NCBI GenBank assembly: GCA_003527885.1
Contig: DPWB01000136.1
Coordinates: forward strand, 1-6,441
From: Candidatus Competibacteraceae bacterium
Lineage (GTDB): Bacteria; Pseudomonadota; Gammaproteobacteria; Competibacterales; Competibacteraceae
Reading direction: 5' to 3'
DNA length: 6,441 nt
A program made the position numbers and the translations under genes. The notes beneath the pieces are model-generated. The model ran no database searches and had not been told where the DNA came from. It was given only the letters and a program-made list of their open reading frames with translations. Within the stretch, counting starts at the first letter, position 1. The number at the start of each line of letters is the position of its first letter. Positions 1-5,681 of the stretch are shown one piece after another.

Positions 1-443
1 GGCTTGGGCTTGGCCGTCGGAACCGACGTGGGCGGCGGGGTGGTGGCTTGTTCTGGGTCGGCTGCGGTTTCGTCCTTGGGCGGGCGGCTCTTGAAGGCCG
101 TCAGCGCGCTCAGCGCCGACCCGCCCTCGCGAGGGCGCACCACGATTTCCAGAGCGGTGAGGTCGGAATCCGAGGTCTTTTGAAAGCGCGCTTCCCAAAA
201 CCACGCCCGGTTGGCCAGCTCGCTGTTGCCCTTGCGCCCACCCCGTTCGGGCCAAGGTTCGGGATCGAGCGACAATTCATTGATCTTGTTGAGGGCGACC
301 CAGCCGGCGAAGGTTTGATCGCGCAAATAACCGATGGTGTTGGCGCTCTGGGTGGCGACGCTGATGATCGCGCCCATGGCGATGGCCAGCACCGCCAGCG
401 CGACCAACACCTCCAGCAGGGTGAATCCCGCCGCGCGTTTCAT
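1..443 (-). CDS. gspI: Type II secretion minor pseudopilin GspI, 3' end beyond the left edge
   Basis: Minor pseudopilin of the type II secretion system, an inner-membrane protein that joins GspJ, GspK and GspH in the tip of the periplasmic pseudopilus. The first 147 codons are present. The N-terminus reads MKRAAG then FTLLEVLVALAVLAIAMGA: prepilin peptidase should cut after Gly6, with Phe7 as mature residue 1, Glu11 at mature position 5, and a hydrophobic helix to about residue 30. The globular part shows the family pattern AGWVALNKINEL (46-57), a Trp-Pro and Gly-rich stretch (64-73) and WFWEARFQKTSD (81-92). The ATG overlaps the gspH stop by 4 bases (ATGA), so translation is probably coupled. 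Typical GspI proteins end near residue 120-130, but here the frame continues in a Pro/Thr/Ala-rich, probably disordered tail (about 119-147) and leaves the window still open. The family assignment is firm; the total length is unknown. Confidence 0.9.
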   Translation of the reverse strand, partial: MKRAAGFTLLEVLVALAVLAIAMGAIISVATQSANTIGYLRDQTFAGWVALNKINELSLDPEPWPERGGRKGNSELANRAWFWEARFQKTSDSDLTALEIVVRPREGGSALSALTAFKSRPPKDETAADPEQATTPPPTSVPTAKPK

Positions 444-955
444 CGGGTGACCGCGCCAGCCGTCAGCCGGCCCATCGGGTCGCTCGCGACCCGATACAGG
501 GAAGCGTCCGGCCCCCGGCCCTGCTCGTCGGCAAGCCCGAACACGGCGACGAATTCGGTGGTTTCACCGCTGGCCAGCAGTAACACCTGCGGCCGGTTAA
601 CGGATTCTTTCAGAGGCGCCAACCGGCCTTCGACCCACAGTCCCAGGACGATTTCGGGGGGCAATTGATGCTGGATCAGAGTCCCGGCGGCGGCCGGCGC
701 TTGCCATGCTCCTTTTTCGTCCTGACGCAGAATGGCGTAGCCGGTCCGGGCGAACTGGATGCCGCGGGCTTCGCCGCTCAGAGCGGCTTCTTGCTGGTGC
801 AGTTCGACCAGCGCCGTCAGCCGCTGGGCTTCTTCCGCCAAACGCTCCCGAGGTCCGCCGCCGACCGAGAGCAGGGCGAAGCTGGTGATGATACCGATCA
901 ACACCATCACGATCAGGATTTCCAGCAGGGTGAAACCGCGCGCCGGGGCGATCAT
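440..955 (-). CDS. gspH: Type II secretion minor pseudopilin GspH
   Basis: Minor pseudopilin of the type II secretion system, thought to link the GspI-J-K tip to the GspG shaft. The 171-residue protein has a very short leader, MIAPARG, then FTLLEILIVMVLIGIITSF: the cleavage site is Gly7/Phe8, and Glu12 is at mature position 5. The C-terminal half carries the GspH-type pattern, with ASGETTEFVAVFG (128-140) and a late SLYRVASDPMGRL stretch (152-164). The length fits the family. The gene starts 28 bases after the gspG stop and overlaps gspI by 4 bases. An in-frame TAA at 977-979 and the absence of any other start codon make this ATG the only option. The bases just before it form no clear Shine-Dalgarno sequence, so coupling to gspG translation is likely. 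GspH rather than another minor pseudopilin is supported by both sequence and position. Confidence 0.9.
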   Translation of the reverse strand: MIAPARGFTLLEILIVMVLIGIITSFALLSVGGGPRERLAEEAQRLTALVELHQQEAALSGEARGIQFARTGYAILRQDEKGAWQAPAAAGTLIQHQLPPEIVLGLWVEGRLAPLKESVNRPQVLLLASGETTEFVAVFGLADEQGRGPDASLYRVASDPMGRLTAGAVTR

Positions 956-983
956 CGGAGGGGTTTCGGTGGTCCGTTACCGG

Positions 984-1445
984 TCAGTCGTCCAGATTCC
1001 AGTTGCCGATGTCGGCATCCACGCCCTCGCCGCCCGGTTGGCCGTCGGCGCCCAGGGAATAGATGTCGATCTCGCCGTGCTGGCCGGGACTTAGGTATTG
1101 ATAGGGTTTGTTCCAGGGATCTTTGGGCAGCTTATCGAGGTAGCCGCCTTCCTGCCAGCGGGTCGCGTCCGTCGGCTTGTGCACCAGCGCCTCCAGGCCC
1201 TGTTCGGTGGTCGGATAGCGGAAGTTGTGCAAGCGGTACAGATCCAGTTGGTTCTTGAGCACCCGGATATCCTGCTTGGCTTTGACCGCGCGGGCCTTGT
1301 CGGGATTGTCCATGATGCGCGGCACCACCACCGCCGCCAGAATGCTGAGAATCACCACCACGACCATGACTTCGATCAGGGTGAAGCCGCGCTGGCGAAC
1401 GGGCGGGTGAGTGCGGCGGCGAAGGGCAAGCAGGGTCGTCAACAT
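984..1445 (-). CDS. gspG: Type II secretion major pseudopilin GspG
   Basis: Major pseudopilin, the subunit of the short periplasmic pseudopilus that drives substrates through the secretin. It has 153 residues from the chosen ATG. A basic leader ends at Gly20, followed by FTLIEVMVVVVILSILAAVVVP with Glu25 at mature position 5. The rest is a textbook GspG: IMDNPDKARAVKAKQDI (45-61), YPTTEQGLEALV (78-89), GGYLDKLPKDPWNKPYQYLS (100-119) and the acidic, Gly-rich C-terminal loop LGADGQPGGEGVDADIGNW (131-149), the region that binds calcium in characterised homologues. An in-frame TTG precedes the ATG directly, but GGAG (1453-1456) lies 7 bases from the ATG and only 4 from the TTG, which favours the ATG. 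The gene sits 53 bases after metW with no visible terminator between them, and neither gspE nor gspF lies upstream. Identification is near certain. Confidence 0.97.
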   Translation of the reverse strand: MLTTLLALRRRTHPPVRQRGFTLIEVMVVVVILSILAAVVVPRIMDNPDKARAVKAKQDIRVLKNQLDLYRLHNFRYPTTEQGLEALVHKPTDATRWQEGGYLDKLPKDPWNKPYQYLSPGQHGEIDIYSLGADGQPGGEGVDADIGNWNLDD

Positions 1446-1452
1446 CAAAAAT

Positions 1453-1456
1453 CTCC
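1453..1456 (-). promoter_or_regulatory. Shine-Dalgarno of gspG (GGAG)
   Basis: Reading the minus strand, GGAG is followed by a 7-base A/T-rich spacer and the gspG ATG. This spacing decides for the ATG over the TTG one codon earlier. Confidence 0.6.
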
Positions 1457-1498
1457 AGAATCCAGCCGAGGGCGGTTGGGACGCGGCAGACGGGCCGC

Positions 1499-2092
1499 TC
1501 AGGCGCGACTGAGCCGGTACAGGGCGATTTCACTCAGCAGGTTGGGCCACAACCGTGAACCGAGCCAAGTCCGGTGGGCGTGATCCAACACCGTGCGCTC
1601 CAGGATATCGATGCGCTTGCGTCGGCACAGCGCTTCAAAATCGCGGAGCGTGAACAGGTGAACGTTAGGCGTATCGTACCACTGATAGGGTAAGGTTTTG
1701 ACCACCGGCATCAAGCCCTGCAAGGCGACCTGGACCCGACAGCGCCAAAAGCCGAAATTGGGGAAGGTCACGATACCCTGCCGGCCCACCCGCAGCATCT
1801 CATCCAGCAGCGCTTCGGTATGGCGCACCGCCTGCAAGGTCTGGGTCATGATGACGTAATCGAAGCTACCGTCGCCGAAGTCCGCCAGACCATCTTCCAG
1901 GTCGGCGTGAATCACGTTGACGCCGGCCTGAATGCACTTGACGATGTTGGCGGTGTCGATTTCCAGGCCGTAACCGCTGACTTGCCGGCGGGCGCGCAGA
2001 TGAGCCAGCAACGCGCCATCGCCGCAGCCCAGGTCCAGCACCCGCGCGCCGGCACGGATCCAGTCGCCGATCAGTTCCAGTTCAGGCCGCAT
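1499..2092 (-). CDS. metW: Methionine biosynthesis protein MetW, SAM-methyltransferase fold
   Basis: MetW has a class I methyltransferase fold and is the constant partner of MetX in proteobacteria. Studies in Pseudomonas indicate that it supports MetX activity rather than catalysing a known methyl transfer. The 197-residue product opens with [12 protein letters not shown], then the SAM-binding motif [13 protein letters not shown] (18-29), an acidic residue ending the second strand (GLEID, 42-46), a HADLEDGL segment, [12 protein letters not shown], and the family-typical [10 protein letters not shown] and [15 protein letters not shown] frame-compatible ATG lies 48 bases upstream at 2140, but the start at 2092 matches the family N-terminus and has a strong GGAGGT 8 bases before it. 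The start lies inside the end of metX, an 11-base overlap, so the two products are almost certainly made from one mRNA with coupled translation. The in vivo role, activator or enzyme, remains the uncertain part. Confidence 0.95.
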   Translation of the reverse strand: MRPELELIGDWIRAGARVLDLGCGDGALLAHLRARRQVSGYGLEIDTANIVKCIQAGVNVIHADLEDGLADFGDGSFDYVIMTQTLQAVRHTEALLDEMLRVGRQGIVTFPNFGFWRCRVQVALQGLMPVVKTLPYQWYDTPNVHLFTLRDFEALCRRKRIDILERTVLDHAHRTWLGSRLWPNLLSEIALYRLSRA

Positions 2093-3248
2093 GACCGTTG
2101 ACCTCCCTGGCGACTCTGACCAGATAGGAACGCAAGGCATCGTGATAGAGCGGGATCGGCATCAAGAAGGCGTCGTGGCCGTATTCGGACGGGACTTCGA
2201 CGTAGCTGACCTCGCGGCCCGCCCGCACCAGATCGCGCACGATCTCGCGCGAGCGGGCCGGCGCGAACCGCCAGTCGCTGGTGAATGAGACCACCAGGAA
2301 TCCCGCCTGGGCTCGGTGGAGCGCGGCCGCCAAGTCCTGGTCGAAGTCGGCCGCCGGATCGAAGTAATCCAGCGTCTTGGTGATCAGCAAATAGGTGTTG
2401 GCGTCGAAGCGGTCCACGAAGGCGCGCCCTTGGTGGCGCAGATAGCTTTCCACCTGAAATTCGGTGTCGAAATTGAAGTGGAAGTTCGGGGTGCCTTCGC
2501 GCAGCTCGCGGCCGAATTTGGCGCGCATCCCTTCGTCGGATAAATAGGTGATATGCCCCAACATCCGGGCGATCATCAAGCCTCGCCGCGGGACCACGCC
2601 GAATTCGTAATAGTGGCCGTGGTGAAAATCGGGATCGGACAGGATCGCCTGCCGCGCCACTTCGTTGAAGGCGATGTTTTGGGCCGACAGGCGCGGTGCG
2701 GCGGCGATCACCAGCGAGTGGCGCACCCGGTCGGGAAAGGTGATGGCCCACTGCATGGCCTGCATCCCGCCGAGGCTGCCGCCGATGATCGCCGCCCAGC
2801 GCCGGATGCCGAGGTGATCGGCCAGCCGGGCTTGGCTGCGCACCCAGTCCTTGACGGTGACGATGGGGAAATCCGGCCCGTAGGGTTTGCGGGTGTCGGG
2901 GTTGATGGCGGTGGGGCCGGTGGAGCCTTTGCAGCCCCCCAGATTGTTGCAGCACACGACGAAGAACTCGGCCGTATCGATCGGTTTGCCGGGCCCGATA
3001 CAGTTGTCCCACCAACCCGGTTTGCTGAGGTCGCCGTCCCGGTGGTAGCCGGCGACGTGATGGTCGCCCGATAAGGCGTGGCAGATCAGGACGGCGTTGC
3101 TGGCGGCGGCATTGAGGGCGCCATAGGTTTCGTAAACGATTTCGTATTCGGCCAGCGAACGGCCGCAATCCAGCGCCAGCGGCTCGACGAAGCGCGCGGT
3201 CTGGGGGCTGACCACCCCGACCGAATCCGGGGGAAAATTGTTCGGCAT
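2082..3248 (-). CDS. metX: Homoserine O-acyltransferase MetX, probably succinyl-CoA specific
   Basis: Cytoplasmic alpha/beta-hydrolase-fold enzyme that acylates the hydroxyl of L-homoserine, the first committed step of methionine synthesis. At 388 residues it has full family length. Visible landmarks are [12 protein letters not shown] near the N-terminus, YETYGALN (39-46), CHALSGDHH (56-64), the nucleophile elbow [12 protein letters not shown] (156-167) with Ser158, [15 protein letters not shown] (188-202), Asp325 in SFTSDWRF (321-328) and His358 in YGHDAF (356-361). Ser158, Asp325 and His358 form the expected catalytic triad. MetX proteins use acetyl-CoA or succinyl-CoA. The [13 protein letters not shown] stretch closely resembles pseudomonad enzymes assigned as succinyltransferases, whereas characterised acetyltransferases generally lack an Arg in that position, so homoserine O-succinyltransferase (metXS) is the better guess. 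The gene follows a 151-base leader and overlaps metW. The family is certain; the acyl donor is inferred. Confidence 0.97.
   Translation of the reverse strand: MPNNFPPDSVGVVSPQTARFVEPLALDCGRSLAEYEIVYETYGALNAAASNAVLICHALSGDHHVAGYHRDGDLSKPGWWDNCIGPGKPIDTAEFFVVCCNNLGGCKGSTGPTAINPDTRKPYGPDFPIVTVKDWVRSQARLADHLGIRRWAAIIGGSLGGMQAMQWAITFPDRVRHSLVIAAAPRLSAQNIAFNEVARQAILSDPDFHHGHYYEFGVVPRRGLMIARMLGHITYLSDEGMRAKFGRELREGTPNFHFNFDTEFQVESYLRHQGRAFVDRFDANTYLLITKTLDYFDPAADFDQDLAAALHRAQAGFLVVSFTSDWRFAPARSREIVRDLVRAGREVSYVEVPSEYGHDAFLMPIPLYHDALRSYLVRVAREVNGHAA
2101..2106 (-). promoter_or_regulatory. Strong Shine-Dalgarno of metW (GGAGGT)
   Basis: GGAGGT on the minus strand lies within the last codons of metX, 8 bases before the metW ATG at 2092. 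It is one of the best ribosome binding sites in the window and fixes the metW start. Confidence 0.75.
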
Positions 3249-3399
3249 CGTACTTCTGAACGGAGTTGTTGGAGGTTCGGGGGAGCGCGTGAAAACGGGC
3301 GCTCAAGTCTAATGGGCGGCGGGTTTGGCGGCAACGGCCGGGGTAAAGATCAATTCATAAGTTTTTCAGTTTCTTGAAAAGCGTAAGTTCGCAGGGCGC
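3249..3399 (-). promoter_or_regulatory. Leader / upstream region of metX
   Basis: This is the longest non-coding stretch in the window, between the DUF167 stop and the metX ATG. In transcription order it begins with an A/T-rich patch (about 3348-3382), which stands out from its GC-rich surroundings and is the likeliest place for a metX promoter, although no good -35/-10 pair is visible; TATGAA at 3354-3359 is a weak -10 candidate. The remaining roughly 100 bases are C-rich, with no terminator and no riboswitch structure that I recognise. The metX ATG has only a weak AGAAG upstream. The upstream genes may also read through into metX. Confidence 0.4.
3363..3380. repeat. Inverted repeat TTTTCA-N6-TGAAAA upstream of metX
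   Basis: Perfect 6-base arms are separated by 6 bases inside the A/T-rich patch between the DUF167 gene and metX. No T-run follows on the transcribed strand, so it does not look like an intrinsic terminator. It could be an operator for a dimeric regulator or a chance feature; it does not match the MetJ or MetR site patterns I know. Confidence 0.35.
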
Positions 3400-3699
3400 T
3401 TAGGCTGCGCTTGAAGGCCCGATTCCCGGCGGCAGCCGGTTCGGGGCGCTGATCCGCAACCGCTTGTCGCGGCCCGTCTCGCCGGCCAGCAGGGTCACTT
3501 GGTTTTTCGCGACCCCAAACAGAGCGGCCAGAAATTCCCGCAGTTGCGCGTTGGCTTTGCCGTCCACCGGCGGCGCGGCAATTCGGACACAGATCCGGCC
3601 TTCGCGCGGTTCCAGCCATTGGTCACGCCCGGCGCGCGGTCGGGCGCGCACCTGCAAGATCAAATCCGCGCCCTCCCAGCGATACCAGCCAGGCTCCAT
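3400..3699 (-). CDS. yggU: DUF167 (YggU family) protein
   Basis: Small cytoplasmic protein of the widespread DUF167/YggU family, whose biochemical role is not established. At 99 residues its length is normal (about 95-100). It shows the family core: a beta-rich start with DLILQVRARPRAGRD (12-26), VRIAAPPVDGKANAQLREFL (38-57) containing the hallmark PPVDGKAN, then VTLLAGETGRDKRLRI (68-83). The last dozen residues (RLPPGIGPSSAA) are an unconserved-looking tail. It starts 4 bases after the yggT stop and is probably co-transcribed with it; yggT-yggU adjacency is also seen in Escherichia coli. The ribosome binding site is weak, which fits coupled translation. It is the only gene in the window to end in TAA, just before the metX leader, so it may close the first transcription unit, although no terminator hairpin is visible. 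Confidence 0.93.
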   Translation of the reverse strand: MEPGWYRWEGADLILQVRARPRAGRDQWLEPREGRICVRIAAPPVDGKANAQLREFLAALFGVAKNQVTLLAGETGRDKRLRISAPNRLPPGIGPSSAA

Positions 3700-3703
3700 G
3701 GTT

Positions 3704-4258
3704 TCAGCGGGCTCCGATCCAAAATCCCAGGAAATCCTGGAGCAGCAGGCTGATGAAAATGAGCGCCACGATCACCACCATGGGCGACAGGTCCACGCCG
3801 GAAATCGGCGGCAACAAGCGGCGGACCGGCCGCAGCAACGGTGCGGTCAGCTGGGCCAACACCCGCGCCGCCGGATGGTAGGGGTCGGGGCTAAACCAGC
3901 TTAGAACGGCCTGGATCACCACGCCCCAGAGATAAATGTTGATCAGCAGCTTGAGCAATTCCATGGCGGCCAACAGCACCAAGCTGCCGATGTTGGTATC
4001 CCGGCCCAGCAGCAGGGTGACCACCGCTATTTCGACCAGCTGCAAGGTGAAGGCCAGCACGATCGAGGCTAAATCCCAGCCCCGATAACCTGGAACGAGC
4101 CGGCGCAGCGGCACCAGCAGCGGGTTGGTGATCCGAACCAGAAATTGCACCAGCGGGTTATAGAAATCGGCGCGCACGCATTGCAACAGAAAACGCAGCA
4201 TCACCGCCAGGATATAAAACCCAAAAAGCGTCTGAATCAGGAAGATAGTGGCGGTCAT
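3704..4258 (-). CDS. yggT: YggT family integral membrane protein
   Basis: Inner-membrane protein of the YggT (YGGT domain) family. Members have been linked to osmotic/ion stress tolerance in E. coli and to cell division or thylakoid organisation in chloroplast and cyanobacterial relatives, but the molecular function is open. The 184-residue protein contains two tandem YGGT units. The first includes LLQCVRADFYNPLVQFLVRI (24-43), then TNPLLVPLRRLVP; the second includes VLSWFSPDPYHPAARVLAQL (118-137), then TAPLLRPVRRLLP and ISGVDLSP. Hydrophobic segments lie near 5-27, 62-84, 91-122 and 160-182, with the Arg-rich loops predicted cytoplasmic. The ATG overlaps the proC stop by 4 bases (ATGA), and a GGGGAA stands a few bases upstream, so it is translationally coupled to proC as in many gammaproteobacteria. 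Length and architecture are normal. Confidence 0.95.
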   Translation of the reverse strand: MTATIFLIQTLFGFYILAVMLRFLLQCVRADFYNPLVQFLVRITNPLLVPLRRLVPGYRGWDLASIVLAFTLQLVEIAVVTLLLGRDTNIGSLVLLAAMELLKLLINIYLWGVVIQAVLSWFSPDPYHPAARVLAQLTAPLLRPVRRLLPPISGVDLSPMVVIVALIFISLLLQDFLGFWIGAR

Positions 4259-5088
4259 GGCTGTTTCCCCAATAAATCGCCCAGCTCGTGGGCGCGCTGG
4301 CGGGCGGCCTCCAACGCTTTGGCCAGCAGCGTTTCGACGCCGCCATCACGCAGGATGGCCAGGGCGCGTTCGGTCGTACCGCCCGGCGACGTGACCCGAG
4401 CGCGTAAGATGGCGGGGCTTTCCGCGCTCTCTAGCGCCATCTTGGCCGCGCCGAAGGCGGTCTGAAGCGTCAGCAGGCGGGCGGTGCCGGCATTCAAGCC
4501 CAAATCGAGCGCCGCCTGTTCCAGCGCTTCCATCAGCAAAAAAAAGTAAGCCGGCCCGCTGCCGGACAAGGCGGTCACCGTATCCAGCAGGCTTTCATCA
4601 TCGACCCAGACCGTCACGCCGACCGCCCGCAACAGCGATTCCGCCAGTTGCCGGCGCTCGTCCGAGACGAATGCGTTGGCGAACAGCGCGCTGGCGGCGC
4701 TGCCCACCAGAGCCGGCGTGTTGGGCATGGTCCGTACCAGCGCCAGGGCGCCGCCGCCCAGCCAGCGGCGCAAATCCGGCTCGCGCACGCCGGCGGCGAT
4801 AGAAATGACCAGGGGCTGGCAGCGTTGAATTTCAGGCGCGAGCTGCCGGGCGACTTCCTGCAAGATCTGTGGCTTGACCGCTAGAACGATGGCTTCGGCG
4901 TGCTCGATCACGGCCGGGTTGTCGGCGCTGGTAGGAACTCCGTAGCGGCTGCGCAGGAACTCCCGCTGGCCGGCGTCGGGCTCCGCCACCCGGATCTGAT
5001 CGGGTTGGTGACCGCCCGCGATCAGGCCGCCGATCAGGCTGCGGGCCATGTTGCCGCCGCCGATAAAGGCGATTGGGATGTCTTTCAT
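4255..5088 (-). CDS. proC: Pyrroline-5-carboxylate reductase ProC
   Basis: Cytoplasmic enzyme for the last step of proline synthesis, the NAD(P)H-dependent reduction of 1-pyrroline-5-carboxylate to L-proline. The 277-residue product matches the usual size (about 270). It begins with the Rossmann motif IAFIGGGNMARSLIGGL (6-22), followed by IVLAVKPQ (67-74), RTMPNTPALVG (119-129), the substrate-site segment ALSGSGPAYFF (173-183) and the C-terminal signature RVTSPGGTTERAL (231-243). The frame stays open upstream to 5157, but those 23 codons are not family-like, whereas the ATG at 5088 gives MKDIPIAFIGGGN and has GAGG about 5 bases before it. That ribosome binding site lies inside a perfect 6-bp hairpin. 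The gene has a run of eight T's in the coding strand (4538-4545, codons for YFFL). It starts 75 bases after the secreted-protein gene and overlaps yggT by 4 bases. Assignment is very secure. Confidence 0.97.
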   Translation of the reverse strand: MKDIPIAFIGGGNMARSLIGGLIAGGHQPDQIRVAEPDAGQREFLRSRYGVPTSADNPAVIEHAEAIVLAVKPQILQEVARQLAPEIQRCQPLVISIAAGVREPDLRRWLGGGALALVRTMPNTPALVGSAASALFANAFVSDERRQLAESLLRAVGVTVWVDDESLLDTVTALSGSGPAYFFLLMEALEQAALDLGLNAGTARLLTLQTAFGAAKMALESAESPAILRARVTSPGGTTERALAILRDGGVETLLAKALEAARQRAHELGDLLGKQP

Positions 5089-5103
5089 CACCACCTCGTG
5101 GTG
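5089..5103 (-). promoter_or_regulatory. Hairpin covering the proC ribosome binding site
   Basis: On the minus strand CACCAC-GAG-GTGGTG sits directly against the proC ATG. The 6-bp stem with a 3-base loop contains the whole Shine-Dalgarno (GAGGTGG). It could limit ribosome access unless it is melted or bypassed, but the structure is small and its effect is untested. Confidence 0.4.
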
Positions 5104-5163
5104 TTTGTTTGGGTGGTTTCCAAGGGAACCGGGCGCCGTGACGCGGGGTGCGCGCAAATGGCT

Positions 5164-5589
5164 TCAGGGTTTCCCAGACGCCAGCCGGGCGATCTGCTCG
5201 CTGATGCTGGCGATGCTATTATCTTTCTGATAAATTTGGTAAATTTTCTGTTGATCGGCGTTGCCGAGCCGTTGGAAAGAGGCGTAGCGTTCTTTCGGTA
5301 AGCCGTCGCTCAACGCTTTTTCAAAGGCTGCCCGGTCCAATCCCGGCGCCAATCGCTCGGGGGCCGCGCCCGCGCCGGCGACCGGCGGTGCGGGCGGCGC
5401 CGATGGCTCCTGGAATGGCGAGGGCGCGGGCTGGCTGGTGGTCAGGACCAAGGCTTGGTGCTTGGCCTCGTCTTCGATCTCGCGCAAATAGTTGTCGTCT
5501 GCTCCGGCGAGGAGCGGCGCGCCCAGCAAGGCCACGCCTGCCCAGCGGCGGGCGGTGCAAGAGATAACGCTCGAAACGGGTAGCGGCAT
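5164..5589 (-). CDS. Small secreted protein of unknown function
   Basis: I do not recognise this 141-residue protein. From the chosen ATG it has a clear Sec-type signal peptide: Arg14-Arg15, a hydrophobic core WAGVALLGAPLLAGA (16-30) and a likely signal peptidase I cut after Ala30. There is no Cys at the cut site, so it is not a lipoprotein. The mature part has three zones: an acidic helical start DDNYLREIEDEAKHQ (31-45), a Pro/Ala-rich linker (about 53-82, with APSPFQEPSAPPAPP), and a charged, probably helical C-terminal module (about 86-137) containing LPKERYASFQRLGNADQQKI and YQIYQKDNSIASISEQI. The product is probably periplasmic. An upstream TTG at 5616 is possible, but the ATG at 5589 has GGAAG 7 bases before it and gives a cleaner signal peptide. 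It lies between yggS (92 bases upstream) and proC (75 bases downstream), where many relatives have no gene. No function can be assigned. Confidence 0.8.
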   Translation of the reverse strand: MPLPVSSVISCTARRWAGVALLGAPLLAGADDNYLREIEDEAKHQALVLTTSQPAPSPFQEPSAPPAPPVAGAGAAPERLAPGLDRAAFEKALSDGLPKERYASFQRLGNADQQKIYQIYQKDNSIASISEQIARLASGKP

Positions 5590-5628
5590 CGATCGGCTTC
5601 CAGTGCGGCAAAACAATTTTGGCGGGTC

Positions 5629-5638
5629 GGTTCGAACC
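5629..5638. repeat. 10-bp palindrome GGTTCGAACC between yggS and the secreted-protein gene
   Basis: A perfect palindrome in the 92-base gap, about 40 bases before the ATG at 5589. Its position would suit an operator. It resembles a tRNA T-loop, but no T-stem can form around it. Confidence 0.3.
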
Positions 5639-5681
5639 TGGTCCGGTTGGTTAAGCGCCTAGCATACTGCAAACCGCCCGT

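Noticed and set aside
48..668. 206-codon plus-strand frame across gspI and gspH
   Set aside because: It runs antisense to two pseudopilins with clear signatures; the translation is low-complexity and resembles nothing known.
2553..3074. 173-codon plus-strand frame antisense to metX
   Set aside because: It is antisense to a certain gene, its composition is typical of shadow frames, it has no recognisable domain, and no plus-strand gene is supported anywhere in the window.
2071..3306. 411-codon open frame on the minus strand overlapping almost all of metX in another frame
   Set aside because: It is extremely rich in Arg, Pro, Gly and Ala with no recognisable motif, as expected for an out-of-frame reading of a GC-rich gene. 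MetX in the other frame is complete and has its catalytic triad.
3727..3740. Inverted repeat CCAGGA-AA-TCCTGG near the end of yggT
   Set aside because: It lies inside codons for conserved-looking residues; the usable stem is only about 5 bp and no T-run follows, so it is neither a terminator nor a clear regulatory site.
5089..5157. 23-codon N-terminal extension of ProC from an upstream in-frame start
   Set aside because: The extension is not family-like and precedes a normal ProC N-terminus that has its own ribosome binding site.
5620..5645. tRNA-like T-loop (GGTTCGAACC) followed by a CGCCA-like sequence
   Set aside because: The 5-bp T-stem cannot form (only the closing pair matches), and there is no acceptor, D or anticodon arm. 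It is not a tRNA and not a convincing attachment-site remnant.
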